A DNA stretch of 64,000 bases from S015-6 sp964479535 (GTDB lineage: Bacteria > Desulfobacterota > DSWW01). Shown one piece after another: positions 41,339 to 49,503 of the stretch. The translations under genes and the position numbers were made by a program. The notes below the pieces were generated by a model. That model had not been told where the DNA came from and did no database searches. It saw only the letters and a list, made by a program, of their open reading frames with translations. The stretch is taken from contig CAYZMM010000028.1 in NCBI GenBank assembly GCA_964479535.1, positions 1 through 64,000 of the forward strand, in the 5' to 3' direction. Each line of letters begins with the position of its first letter. The first letter of the stretch is position 1.

Positions 41339-43570
41339 ATGGACCTGGACCGAGAGCTGAATCCCCAGCAGAGAGAAGCGGTGCTTCACGCGGGAGGCCC
41401 CCTGCTGGTCCTTGCCGGCGCGGGGAGCGGGAAGACCCGCGCCCTGACCTGCCGTATCGCCCACCTCGTGCTCCATCGCGGATTCGACCCCTGGAACATC
41501 CTGGCCATCACCTTCACGAACAAGGCCGCAGAGGAGATGCGGCTTCGGGTGCAGCGGCTCCTGGGCATGGAAAAGACCGGCATCTGGATCGGCACCTTCC
41601 ACGCGACCTGTGCCCGGATCCTGCGGCAGCACATCGAACGAATCGGCTATGGAGCCAACTTCGTGATCTACGACGGGGCCGATCAGATGCGCGTGATCAA
41701 GGCCTGTCTGAAGAGCCACGGGGTCGGCGCCAAGCAGATCCGGCCCGCGGCGGTCCAGAGTCTCCTGGACAAGGCGAAGAACCAGGGAATCGAGCCGGCC
41801 CACCTCGTTCCACGACAGTCTTCCATGGGCAGCATCCTGGAGGGGGTCGTTGCCGACTACGACCGCCGCCTTCGGGAGGCGAATGCCCTCGACTTCGGCG
41901 ATCTGATTCTCCTGGCCCTGCAGCTGTTCGACGCGTGTCCCGACGTGCGGGCGAGATACCAGCAACGGTTCCGCTCCATTCTTGTGGACGAGTACCAGGA
42001 CACGAACCGTGCCCAGCACCTGCTGCTTCAGAAGCTCATCTCGGAGGAAGGAGAGCTCTGCGTCGTGGGGGACGACGACCAGTCGATCTACCGCTGGCGC
42101 GGCGCGGAGGTGACCAACCTCCTGGCCTTCGAGAAGGATTTCCCGGGCACGCGCATCCTCACCCTCGAAGAGAACTACCGCTCCACCGGGAACATCCTCC
42201 GTGCGGCGGACGCGGTCGCCCGGGGAAACCCGGAGCGAAGAGAGAAACGGCTGTGGACCCGGAACGAGACGGGGGATCGGATTGTCTACCAGGAGTCGGC
42301 GAACGCGGACGAAGAGGCGGAATTCGTCGCCAGGGAGGTAGAACGACTGGTCACAGAGCAGGAGATCCCTTACAGGAACATCGGCGTCTTCTTCCGCACC
42401 AACAGCCAGTCCCGCACCTTCGAAGAGAAGTTCGTGCTCTTTCGCATTCCTCACGCCGTCATCGGATCCGTCCGCTTCTACGAGCGCGCAGAGGTGAAGG
42501 ACCTGCTCGCCTATCTTCGATTTCTCTATAACCCGGACGACTCGTTCAGCCTTCTTCGAATTCTCAATCAACCGCCGCGTGGGATCGGTCCGGCCTCGCA
42601 GGCCACCCTTCAGGACCACGCAGACACGCGGGGGACGAGTCTCTGGGGGGCGATTGTGGACATCCTGGGGAGAGGGGGCGTCACCGGGGCGTTGCGGGGA
42701 AGGCTCAAGCGCTTTCACGACGTGATCCGAAGCCTGCAGGAAGACTGCGAGCAGGAGGCTTCTCCGGAGACGCTGCTCGAGGCCGTGATCAAGCAGACGG
42801 GATACAGGGACTTTCTCGAGGGAAGGGAGGATGGCGAGAGACGGATCGAAAATCTGGAGGAATTCGTCCGAACGGCAAGACAATTCCAGGCCATGGCGGA
42901 CGAGATTCGCGGGAGGGAGATCCTGGGCGGCTTCCTTCAGAGGATCGCCCTCGTGAGCGACATCGACCAGTACGAGGACCGGGCGAACTGCGTCTCCCTC
43001 ATGACCCTCCACTGCGCAAAAGGCCTGGAGTTCCCCGTCGTCTTCCTGGCGGGCATGGAGGACGGAGTGCTTCCGCATCAACGATCCTACGCGTCGCCTG
43101 AAGCCTTGGCCGAGGAGAGGCGCCTCTGCTATGTAGGCATGACCCGGGCCAAGAAGAAGCTGTACCTCTCACGGGCCTGCTTCCGGTCCTCCTACGGAGA
43201 GAGACAGTGGACGGAACCAAGCCCCTTTCTCGACTCGATCCCTCCGGAGCTGATCGACTTCCGGCGGGACGATCAACGGGGCACCGGGGCGAAGGAAGAC
43301 GGTTTCTTCCTGGATGCTTTCGAGGACGGAGGACCCGCTCTCGACTATGGTGAGAGCCAGCTCGATCGTCCTCCCCTGCCCCCCATGCCCTCCTCGGGCA
43401 GGAAGCAGACCTTCCGCATCGGCGACAGGATCGAACACGAGTCTCTGGGGATCGGTACGGTTCGCAACGTGGAGGGGACGGGCTACAAGGAGAAGATCAC
43501 GGTACAGTTCGCTGTGGGAAAGATCCGAAAGCTCATGGCACAGGTTTCGCCCATCAAGAAGCTGTCCTGA
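41339..43570 (+). CDS. pcrA: UvrD/PcrA superfamily 1A DNA helicase
   Basis: This 743-aa protein has helicase motifs in order: AGAGSGKTRAL (I), ITFTNKAAEEM (Ia), DEYQDTN (II), GDDDQSIYRWRGA (III), LEENYRST (IV), TLHCAKGLEFPVVF (V) and YVGMTRAKKKLYL (VI). The C terminus (IGDRIEHESLGIGTVRNV) is a tudor-like region, as in PcrA, that binds RNA polymerase. It unwinds DNA in repair and clears stalled complexes. The ATG at 41339 is used; an in-frame GTG four codons earlier is possible. It ends 18 bp from the convergent ACP-hotdog gene. Confidence 0.94.
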   Translation: MDLDRELNPQQREAVLHAGGPLLVLAGAGSGKTRALTCRIAHLVLHRGFDPWNILAITFTNKAAEEMRLRVQRLLGMEKTGIWIGTFHATCARILRQHIERIGYGANFVIYDGADQMRVIKACLKSHGVGAKQIRPAAVQSLLDKAKNQGIEPAHLVPRQSSMGSILEGVVADYDRRLREANALDFGDLILLALQLFDACPDVRARYQQRFRSILVDEYQDTNRAQHLLLQKLISEEGELCVVGDDDQSIYRWRGAEVTNLLAFEKDFPGTRILTLEENYRSTGNILRAADAVARGNPERREKRLWTRNETGDRIVYQESANADEEAEFVAREVERLVTEQEIPYRNIGVFFRTNSQSRTFEEKFVLFRIPHAVIGSVRFYERAEVKDLLAYLRFLYNPDDSFSLLRILNQPPRGIGPASQATLQDHADTRGTSLWGAIVDILGRGGVTGALRGRLKRFHDVIRSLQEDCEQEASPETLLEAVIKQTGYRDFLEGREDGERRIENLEEFVRTARQFQAMADEIRGREILGGFLQRIALVSDIDQYEDRANCVSLMTLHCAKGLEFPVVFLAGMEDGVLPHQRSYASPEALAEERRLCYVGMTRAKKKLYLSRACFRSSYGERQWTEPSPFLDSIPPELIDFRRDDQRGTGAKEDGFFLDAFEDGGPALDYGESQLDRPPLPPMPSSGRKQTFRIGDRIEHESLGIGTVRNVEGTGYKEKITVQFAVGKIRKLMAQVSPIKKLS

Positions 43571-43588
43571 GTCCGGTACCCGCTCCCT

Positions 43589-44926
43589 TCAGCCTGCGAG
43601 CTTCTTCAGAGGCTCCAGCAGGCCTGCATCTTCCAGGGTCCTGCCGAAGACCACCTTCTCCGCGCCGGAGAGCAGCACGCGCTCGCCATCCGACCGCCTC
43701 ACCATCTCACAGTTCACATGCAGTCTCACCGGGGCCATCTCCGGGGCAGGATGATCCGAAAGAAAGGGGTTCTCCAGCCAGGCGTCGATGGACACGACGA
43801 TCGTATCCTCCTGCCTCGCTCCTCCAAGATAGGCGCTCCGGCGGGAGACAACCGTCCGGTCATTCAGCAGAACGTGTTCGATGGGGATGACAGGCTTTTC
43901 AGGAAGAAGCCTTCGCTCTGCATAATCCTGGATCGTGCAGTAGCTGGCAAAGGAGAGGAGTCCGACGCCGTTGATGTCCCTGTCCGGGTCGATCGGATAT
44001 TCGATCTCGAGCGGCTCCCGGGTGATCGATGAGAAGTGCGCGGGAGGAGGGCCGAAGCCGTCTTCCCGATCCGCCTTCTTGACCAGCACGTAGGAATCCG
44101 GCACTTCCGCCATCTTCGGGATACGGTCCAATCCTGGCTGAGCCGGTCTGGGGCGCTCCTGCCGGTCCGGACCTTCCCCCGCCTCGACGAAGAGGTTCGA
44201 GGTCCGGGCATAGGGAATGCCGAGTTCTTCCGCCTGCCTGCCGTCTTTCAGGGGGATCTTCTTCTCGGCGGGCCAGGAGGCCGGATAGAAGAAAGCGAAT
44301 CCGTCCATCAGCGAGTTCCCGAAAGAGCCGAGGGTGTTGACGATGGTGAAGCGATCCTCCTCCCCGTAGGATGCCATGGGCGTCTGTCTCGGAAACTTGA
44401 CTTCAACGTAGTAGAAGCTTGGATAGAGACGCTGGTTCTGTTCATCGACGAACCGCCTGCCCGGAACACCGGAGAGGCGATGGAGGTGCATCCAACGAAT
44501 GTGGTTCAGAAGCTTCATAAAGGGCGTTTCCGAGAGGTTGCATCTCCCCAGGTGGTGCGCCGCCAACTCGAGGTCGACGTAGTAGGCCCCGTCTTCCCCC
44601 AGAAAGGCTTCGCCCTCCAGGCCGGCCTTCTTCGGGACCGACCCGCTCGACGCACGGGCCTCTCCCCCGTCCGAATCCCGCGGAGCAAGGCGCTCCGACA
44701 GGAGCTTCACGGCTTCGTCTACCGTGCCCAGCCGGTCCACCTCCTCATCCGGGATGGTAATGCCGAAGACCCGCTCCAGTTCCGTCCTGAATTCCAGGTA
44801 CTGCCAGGAGTCGCCGCCCAGGTCCTTCATCAGGTGTGCATCGCTCGCAACGGAGTCGGCGGGCAACTCCAGAATCTGTGCCAGGAGATCGGTGATTTGT
44901 TCCCTTCGTTGCTGACCCTTGTCCAT
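43589..44926 (-). CDS. Acyl carrier protein fused to a double-hotdog LnmK/Pnap_2097-like domain
   Basis: This 445-aa protein begins with an acyl carrier domain (about 10-80) whose phosphopantetheine serine is S40 in DLGGDSWQYLE. A roughly 25-residue linker follows. A long C-terminal part (about 110-440) resembles the LnmK acyltransferase/decarboxylase and Pnap_2097-type biosynthetic proteins, which have two hotdog folds. Landmarks are RLYPSFYYVEVKFPR, TIVNTLGSFGNSLMDG and LLSFASYCTIQDYAERRLL. Such pairs act in polyketide or unusual acyl chemistry, loading and decarboxylating methylmalonyl groups on an ACP. Here no ketosynthase, phosphopantetheinyl transferase or other pathway gene is adjacent. 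The family call rests on memory of motifs and is moderate; the ACP domain is secure. Confidence 0.65.
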   Translation of the reverse strand: MDKGQQRREQITDLLAQILELPADSVASDAHLMKDLGGDSWQYLEFRTELERVFGITIPDEEVDRLGTVDEAVKLLSERLAPRDSDGGEARASSGSVPKKAGLEGEAFLGEDGAYYVDLELAAHHLGRCNLSETPFMKLLNHIRWMHLHRLSGVPGRRFVDEQNQRLYPSFYYVEVKFPRQTPMASYGEEDRFTIVNTLGSFGNSLMDGFAFFYPASWPAEKKIPLKDGRQAEELGIPYARTSNLFVEAGEGPDRQERPRPAQPGLDRIPKMAEVPDSYVLVKKADREDGFGPPPAHFSSITREPLEIEYPIDPDRDINGVGLLSFASYCTIQDYAERRLLPEKPVIPIEHVLLNDRTVVSRRSAYLGGARQEDTIVVSIDAWLENPFLSDHPAPEMAPVRLHVNCEMVRRSDGERVLLSGAEKVVFGRTLEDAGLLEPLKKLAG

Positions 44927-45068
44927 GAGCCGGGATCCTCCGTGTCACACGACCCAAAAAGCGCAGGCAAAACGGGCCTTTCCCCAGACCCGACTGCCTT
45001 CTTCTTCGTCCTGATCACGTCCAGACTTTAATTTGAACCATAAGGGGCTCTTTTGCAACCGCGGCACG

Positions 45069-45098
45069 TTGACAAGGGCCGATTGCCTTATTCATTAT
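45069..45098 (+). promoter_or_regulatory. Candidate promoter of smpB
   Basis: TTGACA (45069-45074) is perfect. After 18 bp, CATTAT (45093-45098) is a fair -10. Transcription would start near 45105, after the ATG at 45097 but before the TTG used for smpB. Confidence 0.45.
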
Positions 45099-45153
45099 GT
45101 TGCAGGCCCTTCGACAAGGCCCTTACCGGGACCCGGAAGAGGAGGAAGCTCGC

Positions 45154-45624
45154 TTGAAACAGGGTGGGACCAAGATCATCGCCCGGAACAAGAAGGCCCG
45201 TCACGACTATGAAATCCTTTCCACCTACGAGGCAGGGCTGGTACTTCTCGGTACGGAGATCAAGTCGATCCGTGAGGGCAAGGTCCAGCTGAAGGACGGA
45301 TTCGCCCGAATCGAGGGCAACGAGGCCTTTCTCCACGAGGTGTACATTTCCCCTTATCCGAACGCAGGCCCCTTCAATCATGATCCAACCCGAACCAGGA
45401 AGCTGCTCCTCCACAAGAGGGAGATCCGGAGGCTCTACGGAAAGGTCCAGGAAAAGGGCCTGTCCCTGGTCCCTATCAGCCTGTACCTGAAGAACAGCCG
45501 GGCCAAGGTCGAACTCGGGCTTGCAAGAGGAAAGCGCAAGTACGAGAAGAGGGAGGCCATCAAGAGGCAGGATGCCAAGCGGGAGATCCAGCGTAGCCTT
45601 CGGGAGCGGAGCAAGGAGTCTTGA
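45154..45624 (+). CDS. smpB: SsrA-binding protein SmpB (TTG start)
   Basis: This 156-aa protein binds tmRNA and helps rescue stalled ribosomes. Family motifs are IIARNKKARHDYEIL, AGLVLLGTEIKSIREGKVQLKDGFA, NHDPTRTRKLLLHKREI and the basic tail RGKRKYEKREAIKRQDAKREI. The start is taken as TTG at 45154, because AGGAGG lies 8 bp before it and the protein then has normal length. An ATG at 45097 would add 19 residues unlike the family and lies before the predicted transcription start. No ssrA gene was found beside it. Confidence 0.94.
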   Translation: MKQGGTKIIARNKKARHDYEILSTYEAGLVLLGTEIKSIREGKVQLKDGFARIEGNEAFLHEVYISPYPNAGPFNHDPTRTRKLLLHKREIRRLYGKVQEKGLSLVPISLYLKNSRAKVELGLARGKRKYEKREAIKRQDAKREIQRSLRERSKES

Positions 45625-45656
45625 GAGTTCTTTACACCTTTACGAGTACAAGAACA

Positions 45657-45710
45657 GAAGCCGGCCCGTTCGCAGGAGCCTTCCCCGGTTCCCACGAACG
45701 ACCCGGCTTC
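45657..45710. other. 54-nt symmetric hairpin of unknown role
   Basis: A palindromic structure of 20 base pairs: 8 bp (GAAGCCGG/CCGGCTTC), a 2x2 internal loop, 6 bp (CGTTCG/CGAACG), a second 2x2 internal loop, 6 bp (GGAGCC/GGTTCC with one G-U), and a 6-nt loop (TTCCCC; GGGGAA on the other strand). It begins 33 bp after the smpB stop. No T-run follows on the plus strand; on the minus strand TGTTCTTGT follows. An extended -10 box on the minus strand (45745-45753, TGC-TATAAT) lies just beyond it. It may be a small structured RNA or a weak terminator. Confidence 0.7.
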
Positions 45711-46065
45711 AAGCAAGGGTGAAATAGGTTGACTTACCACGAAGATTATAGCAATAACGATGCCATCGCGTTCCCCTATCGGGATTCGGAATCCTTGAGC
45801 ATGAACAATGGGTCTTTCCAGGTCGCCGACTGTGTCGGCACCACCTGCCGAACCCTTCGGGATCAGGATTTAAATAACAAATTCAATGGATTGAATTAGA
45901 AGCAGGCCGGATGCTCGCGGGTCGGAAATTTGACACGACTGCATCCGGGATTCGCGAAGCAACCGCGACCGGTCCTTCAACCGGTCTTCCGGGCACCTGA
46001 ACCCGCGATTTGCAGGTGCGGTTTTTGCACGAAATGCCGTTTTTGCACCAAAACAAGGGGGGAAT
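45711..46065. other. Non-coding stretch with inverted repeats and TTTTTGCAC repeats
   Basis: No coding frame with family features is seen. The stretch holds an inverted repeat GACCGGT-n6-ACCGGTC (45967-45986) and two TTTTTGCAC motifs 18 bp apart (46022-46030 and 46040-46048), next to the 3' end of the sigma-54 activator gene. A related GTGCAAAA lies before that gene at 47921-47928. These could be binding sites or part of an untranslated region. No tmRNA was recognised. Confidence 0.4.
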
Positions 46066-47856
46066 CTACCGGATTCCATACCGCTTCATCTTCTCGTAGA
46101 GGGTGCGGATAGGAACCTCAAGAAGCTTGGAAGCGTCCTTCCTCTTTCCGCTGCAAGCCCTCAGGGCACGTTCGATCGCCTCCCTCTCCATCTCCTTCAG
46201 GGGCTTCACGTCCATTTCCAGTGGCTGGTCCAGCCCCTTTTCCGCAGCCTCCCTGGCCGGCTGCGGCTCTTCCATGAAGAGCTCCGGCTTGTACCGGAAG
46301 TCCTCGACCTCGATTTCCTCCTTCTGGGCGATGACACACGCGTTCTTGAGCGTGTTCTCCAGCTCCCGCACGTTTCCGGGCCAGCTGTAGGAGAGGAGGA
46401 GCCTTTTCGCCTCCTGGGAGAGCCCCCTCCGTTGAATCCCGGTCTCCTGGGAGAACTCCCTCAGGAAATGCTCCGTCAGCAGCAGGATGTCGTCTTTCCT
46501 TTCCCTCAGAGGGGAAAGCTCAATGGTGACCCCGTTCAATCGGTAGTAGAGATCCTCACGGAAACCACCCTCCTGCACGGCCAGCTTCAAGTCCCTGTTC
46601 GTTGCCGAGATGATGCGCACGTCGACCCGGATGACCTTCTTCCCTCCCACAGGCCGGATCTCCCCTTCCTGGATCGCCCGCAGCAGCTTCGCCTGCATGC
46701 TCGGGCTCATGTCCCCGATCTCGTCGAGAAAGAGGGTTCCCTGGTCCGCCTCCTCGAACAGGCCCTTCCGGTCCTGAAGTGCACCCGTGAAGGACCCCTT
46801 CACGTGCCCGAACAGCTCGCTCTCGAGGAGAGCGTCGGTCAGGGCAGAGCAGTTCTGAATGATGAAGGCCTTGTCCCGGCGAGGCCCATTGTAATGAATC
46901 GCCTTGGCGACCAGTTCCTTGCCCGTGCCGCTGTCCCCCTCGATCAGAATCGGCACATTGAAGTCGGTGACCTTGTCCATCAGCCGAAAGACTTCCTGCA
47001 TCTGGCGGGACTTGCCCACGATCTTCTCGTAGTTGTATTTCAGCTTCAGTTCGCTCAGCTCCGAGGCAAGCCTCCTCTGCACTTCCTCCAGCTGCGTGCT
47101 CTTCTCGTTGTACGCCTTTTCCAGCTGTCTGCTGTATTCCTCCAGCTTCCCCTTGGCCTGCTCCAACTGCCGCGTCCGACTGGCGATCCGCGTCTCGAGG
47201 GTCAGGTTGTGCTGCTCGATCTCGCTTTTCGCGTCCGCCAGCGCCTTCTGATGTCTTCTGAGCACGTCCGAGAAGTAGCCGGCGTAGAAGGCGATCGAGA
47301 AGAAACAGAAGAAGAGGAAGAACAGAATGATGCTGAGCCTCTCGAGCTGTACCGGGGCGTCCCCGTAAGAGGGCAGGAGCCCGCTGTACTCCAGACCGCA
47401 TAGGAAAGCGTAGGCCAGACAGCTGCCTGTCGATACGAGATACCCGGACCATGGAGAAATCAGGATGGAGTAGAACGGAACGGGCAGCACATAGAGAAGG
47501 GCCAGGACCGGGGTATTCGCCCCCCCGAGAAAGTGAATCAGCACGGTGAAGAAGACGATATCGGTGACCGCCACCATCACATAGAGCCGGCGAAGAAGAA
47601 TCCCCCTGTTGAGCAGGGCGATGTAGCCGGCGTTGATGAGAGCGAACAGGAGCAGCCCACTGATCATCTCACTCTTCGGCACGTTCAGGTAACCGAAGAC
47701 CCCGACGAACTGCAGGAAGAGGTATCCGCACAGAACGAGTACGAGAACGTAGACCTTCAGATAGATCTCGATCTTCAGCAACCGGGTCCGGTCTGAAAGC
47801 TCGGGGCTCTCCAGGGACTTCTTCAGCCCCGACATCACTTCGTAGCGTTCCAGCAT
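46066..47856 (-). CDS. Membrane-tethered sigma-54 enhancer-binding transcription activator
   Basis: This 596-aa protein has an unusual order: about six transmembrane helices (30-200), a long coiled coil (205-275), a sigma-54 AAA+ domain and a Fis-type helix-turn-helix at the C terminus (about 555-596, KRKDASKLLEVPIRTLYEKM). The AAA+ domain has Walker A GDSGTGKE (307-314), the loop GSFTGA (354-359, for GAFTGA) and Walker B GTLFLDEIGD. There is no receiver, PAS or GAF domain. It should sense a membrane or envelope signal and activate sigma-54 promoters directly. The ATG at 47856 follows GGAGAAG; longer frames to 48012 lack a good start. Targets are unknown. Confidence 0.85.
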   Translation of the reverse strand: MLERYEVMSGLKKSLESPELSDRTRLLKIEIYLKVYVLVLVLCGYLFLQFVGVFGYLNVPKSEMISGLLLFALINAGYIALLNRGILLRRLYVMVAVTDIVFFTVLIHFLGGANTPVLALLYVLPVPFYSILISPWSGYLVSTGSCLAYAFLCGLEYSGLLPSYGDAPVQLERLSIILFFLFFCFFSIAFYAGYFSDVLRRHQKALADAKSEIEQHNLTLETRIASRTRQLEQAKGKLEEYSRQLEKAYNEKSTQLEEVQRRLASELSELKLKYNYEKIVGKSRQMQEVFRLMDKVTDFNVPILIEGDSGTGKELVAKAIHYNGPRRDKAFIIQNCSALTDALLESELFGHVKGSFTGALQDRKGLFEEADQGTLFLDEIGDMSPSMQAKLLRAIQEGEIRPVGGKKVIRVDVRIISATNRDLKLAVQEGGFREDLYYRLNGVTIELSPLRERKDDILLLTEHFLREFSQETGIQRRGLSQEAKRLLLSYSWPGNVRELENTLKNACVIAQKEEIEVEDFRYKPELFMEEPQPAREAAEKGLDQPLEMDVKPLKEMEREAIERALRACSGKRKDASKLLEVPIRTLYEKMKRYGIR

Positions 47857-48022
47857 GTGATTCTTCTCCGGGCCGTTTCTGCATTTCCTGCCCTTTTCAG
47901 GATAACAGACAGGCGGGAAAGTGCAAAATCTGCATTTTTCCGGCTTGTCAGGGGCTTTGAAAAGCAGATGCAGTGGAGAAGCGGGATAAGGAGAGGCGCC
48001 GGATTGCAGCACCGGAGGGAAT

Positions 48023-49096
48023 TCAGGAAAAACTCAGCATTCTTTCGAGGGCGATCCTGGCCAGCTCTTTGATGCGTGGATCCACATGCACCCGGTTGAC
48101 CTCACCGATTTCATCCAGGGTCCAGAGCAGTTTGGCCGGCTCGATTCGAAACATGTTCGGGCAGAGAGAGCGGAAGACCTCGAAAATCCTCTTGTCGGGG
48201 TGTTCCACCGCCAGGCGGTTCACCAGGTTGATCTCGGTTCCGATGTACACGCGGCTCCCGGCAGGCGCTTCCCGGACGTATCGGCAGATGAACTCCGTGG
48301 ACCCCGCCGCATCGGCCGCCTCCACCACCTCCACGGGACATTCCGGATGGACCACGACCTTTGCCTCCGGGTCCTCCTCCCGAATACGTCGGACGTGCTC
48401 TGGACGAAAATCGGTGTGTACGTGGCAGAAGCCTTTCCAGAGGATCAGAGTCGCATCTCGAATCCGGTCTTCCATTCCAGGCTCCGCGGGGGAACGTTCC
48501 GGATCCCACAACAGAATCTCCTTCTCGGGAATGCCCGCCTGCCTGGCCGTGTTTCTGCCGAGATTCTCGTCCGGAAAGAAGAAAATCTTACCACCCCGGT
48601 CCCAGGCCCATTCGAAGGCGGACCGGGTGTTGGAGGACGTGCAGACGGCGCCCTCCCGTTCTCCGCAAAACGCCTTCAGATCGGAACCCGAGTTCATGTA
48701 CGTGAGAGGAATCACCTTTTCGCCGGTGGCCGCTGCCTCTGAGACGCGATCCCAGGCCGCCTGAACAGAGGCCATGTCCGCCATGTCCGCGAGAGGGCAT
48801 CCGGACTTCGGGTCGGGATGTTGAACCCGCTGATGCTCTCTTCGAAGAATTTCTGCGCTCTCCGCCATGAAGCGAACCCCACAGAAGACGATGAACTCAC
48901 CCTCCTCCTGGGCAGCGGCGAGACGGGAAAGGCCGAGGGAATCCCCCACATGGTCGGCAAAATCGATCACTTCCTGTCGCTGATAGTGATGTCCAAGAAC
49001 GACGAGCCGCCTTCCGAGCTCATCCTTTCGTTTCCGGATCCTGCTGCTCGTCTCCTCCGGATCCATCCTGCGATAAGAATCGGGTAACAGGTCCAC
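48023..49096 (-). CDS. nadA: Quinolinate synthase A
   Basis: This 357-aa enzyme condenses iminoaspartate with dihydroxyacetone phosphate in NAD synthesis, using a [4Fe-4S] cluster. Motifs seen are LGHHYQRQEVIDFADHVGDSL, FCGVRFMAESAEIL, YMNSGSDLKAFCG, GAVCTSSNTR, HVHTDFRPEHV, HPECPVEVVEAAD and a Cys-bearing LCPNMFRI. The start at 49096 is GTG with GGGAG 10 bp before; the ATG at 49066 is an alternative. nadB and nadC are not in the window. It lies 90 bp after a small coiled-coil gene. Confidence 0.95.
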   Translation of the reverse strand: MDLLPDSYRRMDPEETSSRIRKRKDELGRRLVVLGHHYQRQEVIDFADHVGDSLGLSRLAAAQEEGEFIVFCGVRFMAESAEILRREHQRVQHPDPKSGCPLADMADMASVQAAWDRVSEAAATGEKVIPLTYMNSGSDLKAFCGEREGAVCTSSNTRSAFEWAWDRGGKIFFFPDENLGRNTARQAGIPEKEILLWDPERSPAEPGMEDRIRDATLILWKGFCHVHTDFRPEHVRRIREEDPEAKVVVHPECPVEVVEAADAAGSTEFICRYVREAPAGSRVYIGTEINLVNRLAVEHPDKRIFEVFRSLCPNMFRIEPAKLLWTLDEIGEVNRVHVDPRIKELARIALERMLSFS

Positions 49097-49186
49097 AGAG
49101 CTTCACTCCCTACGAAGAACCTCGGAAAGGGCCCATCCATCCCTTTCCCCCTTGATGTGCCTCGGAACGTCTTCAGGGGCGTCAGA

Positions 49187-49408
49187 TTACTCTTCCCCAG
49201 GGGGTCCGTTGCCGGCCGGGTCGGCGTCCTCGTCCTCTTCGATCAGGTCGTAGATCCGCTCGACCCTCTCCTGCAGATCCACGACGCGTTTCCGCAATCG
49301 TGCAATCCGCTTCTCGAAGGGCTGGGTCAAACCGGAAAGCATGAACTCGATCCGTTCGTCGATCCAGCTCTCGATGACCGCCTTTTGGTTTTTCTCCGAC
49401 TTTCGCAT
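49187..49408 (-). CDS. Small coiled-coil protein of unknown function
   Basis: I do not recognise this 73-aa protein. It is helical and charged throughout (ERIEFMLSGLTQPFEKRIAR, then RKRVVDLQERVERIYDLIEE), with an acidic, Gly/Pro-rich end (DEDADPAGNGPPGEE). Such proteins resemble short phasin-like or accessory coils. It lies between recJ and nadA on the same strand and may be in their transcript. The coding call rests on its size, the coiled-coil pattern and position. Confidence 0.5.
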   Translation of the reverse strand: MRKSEKNQKAVIESWIDERIEFMLSGLTQPFEKRIARLRKRVVDLQERVERIYDLIEEDEDADPAGNGPPGEE

Positions 49409-49503
49409 CCCGGCAAACCCTGCACGGATATGACCTTCTCTTCACTTTACGCATCGTCTTCCGGAAGTCAAACAGAACGGTCCCAAGCCGGCAGGAAGGC
49501 CGG

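Noticed and set aside
45967..45986. GACCGGT-n6-ACCGGTC as a terminator for the sigma-54 activator gene
   Set aside because: The stem is good, but no T-run follows on the minus strand and it lies about 80 bp past the stop; kept only as an inverted repeat.
46014..46029. AGGTGC-n5-TTGCA resembling a sigma-54 promoter
   Set aside because: The GG and GC elements are spaced correctly, but it points into the 3' end of the activator gene on the opposite strand and no plus-strand gene follows, so it is probably chance.
45625..46065. A tmRNA (ssrA) gene next to smpB
   Set aside because: No GGGG...CCA tRNA-like ends or resume tag frame could be found in either direction.
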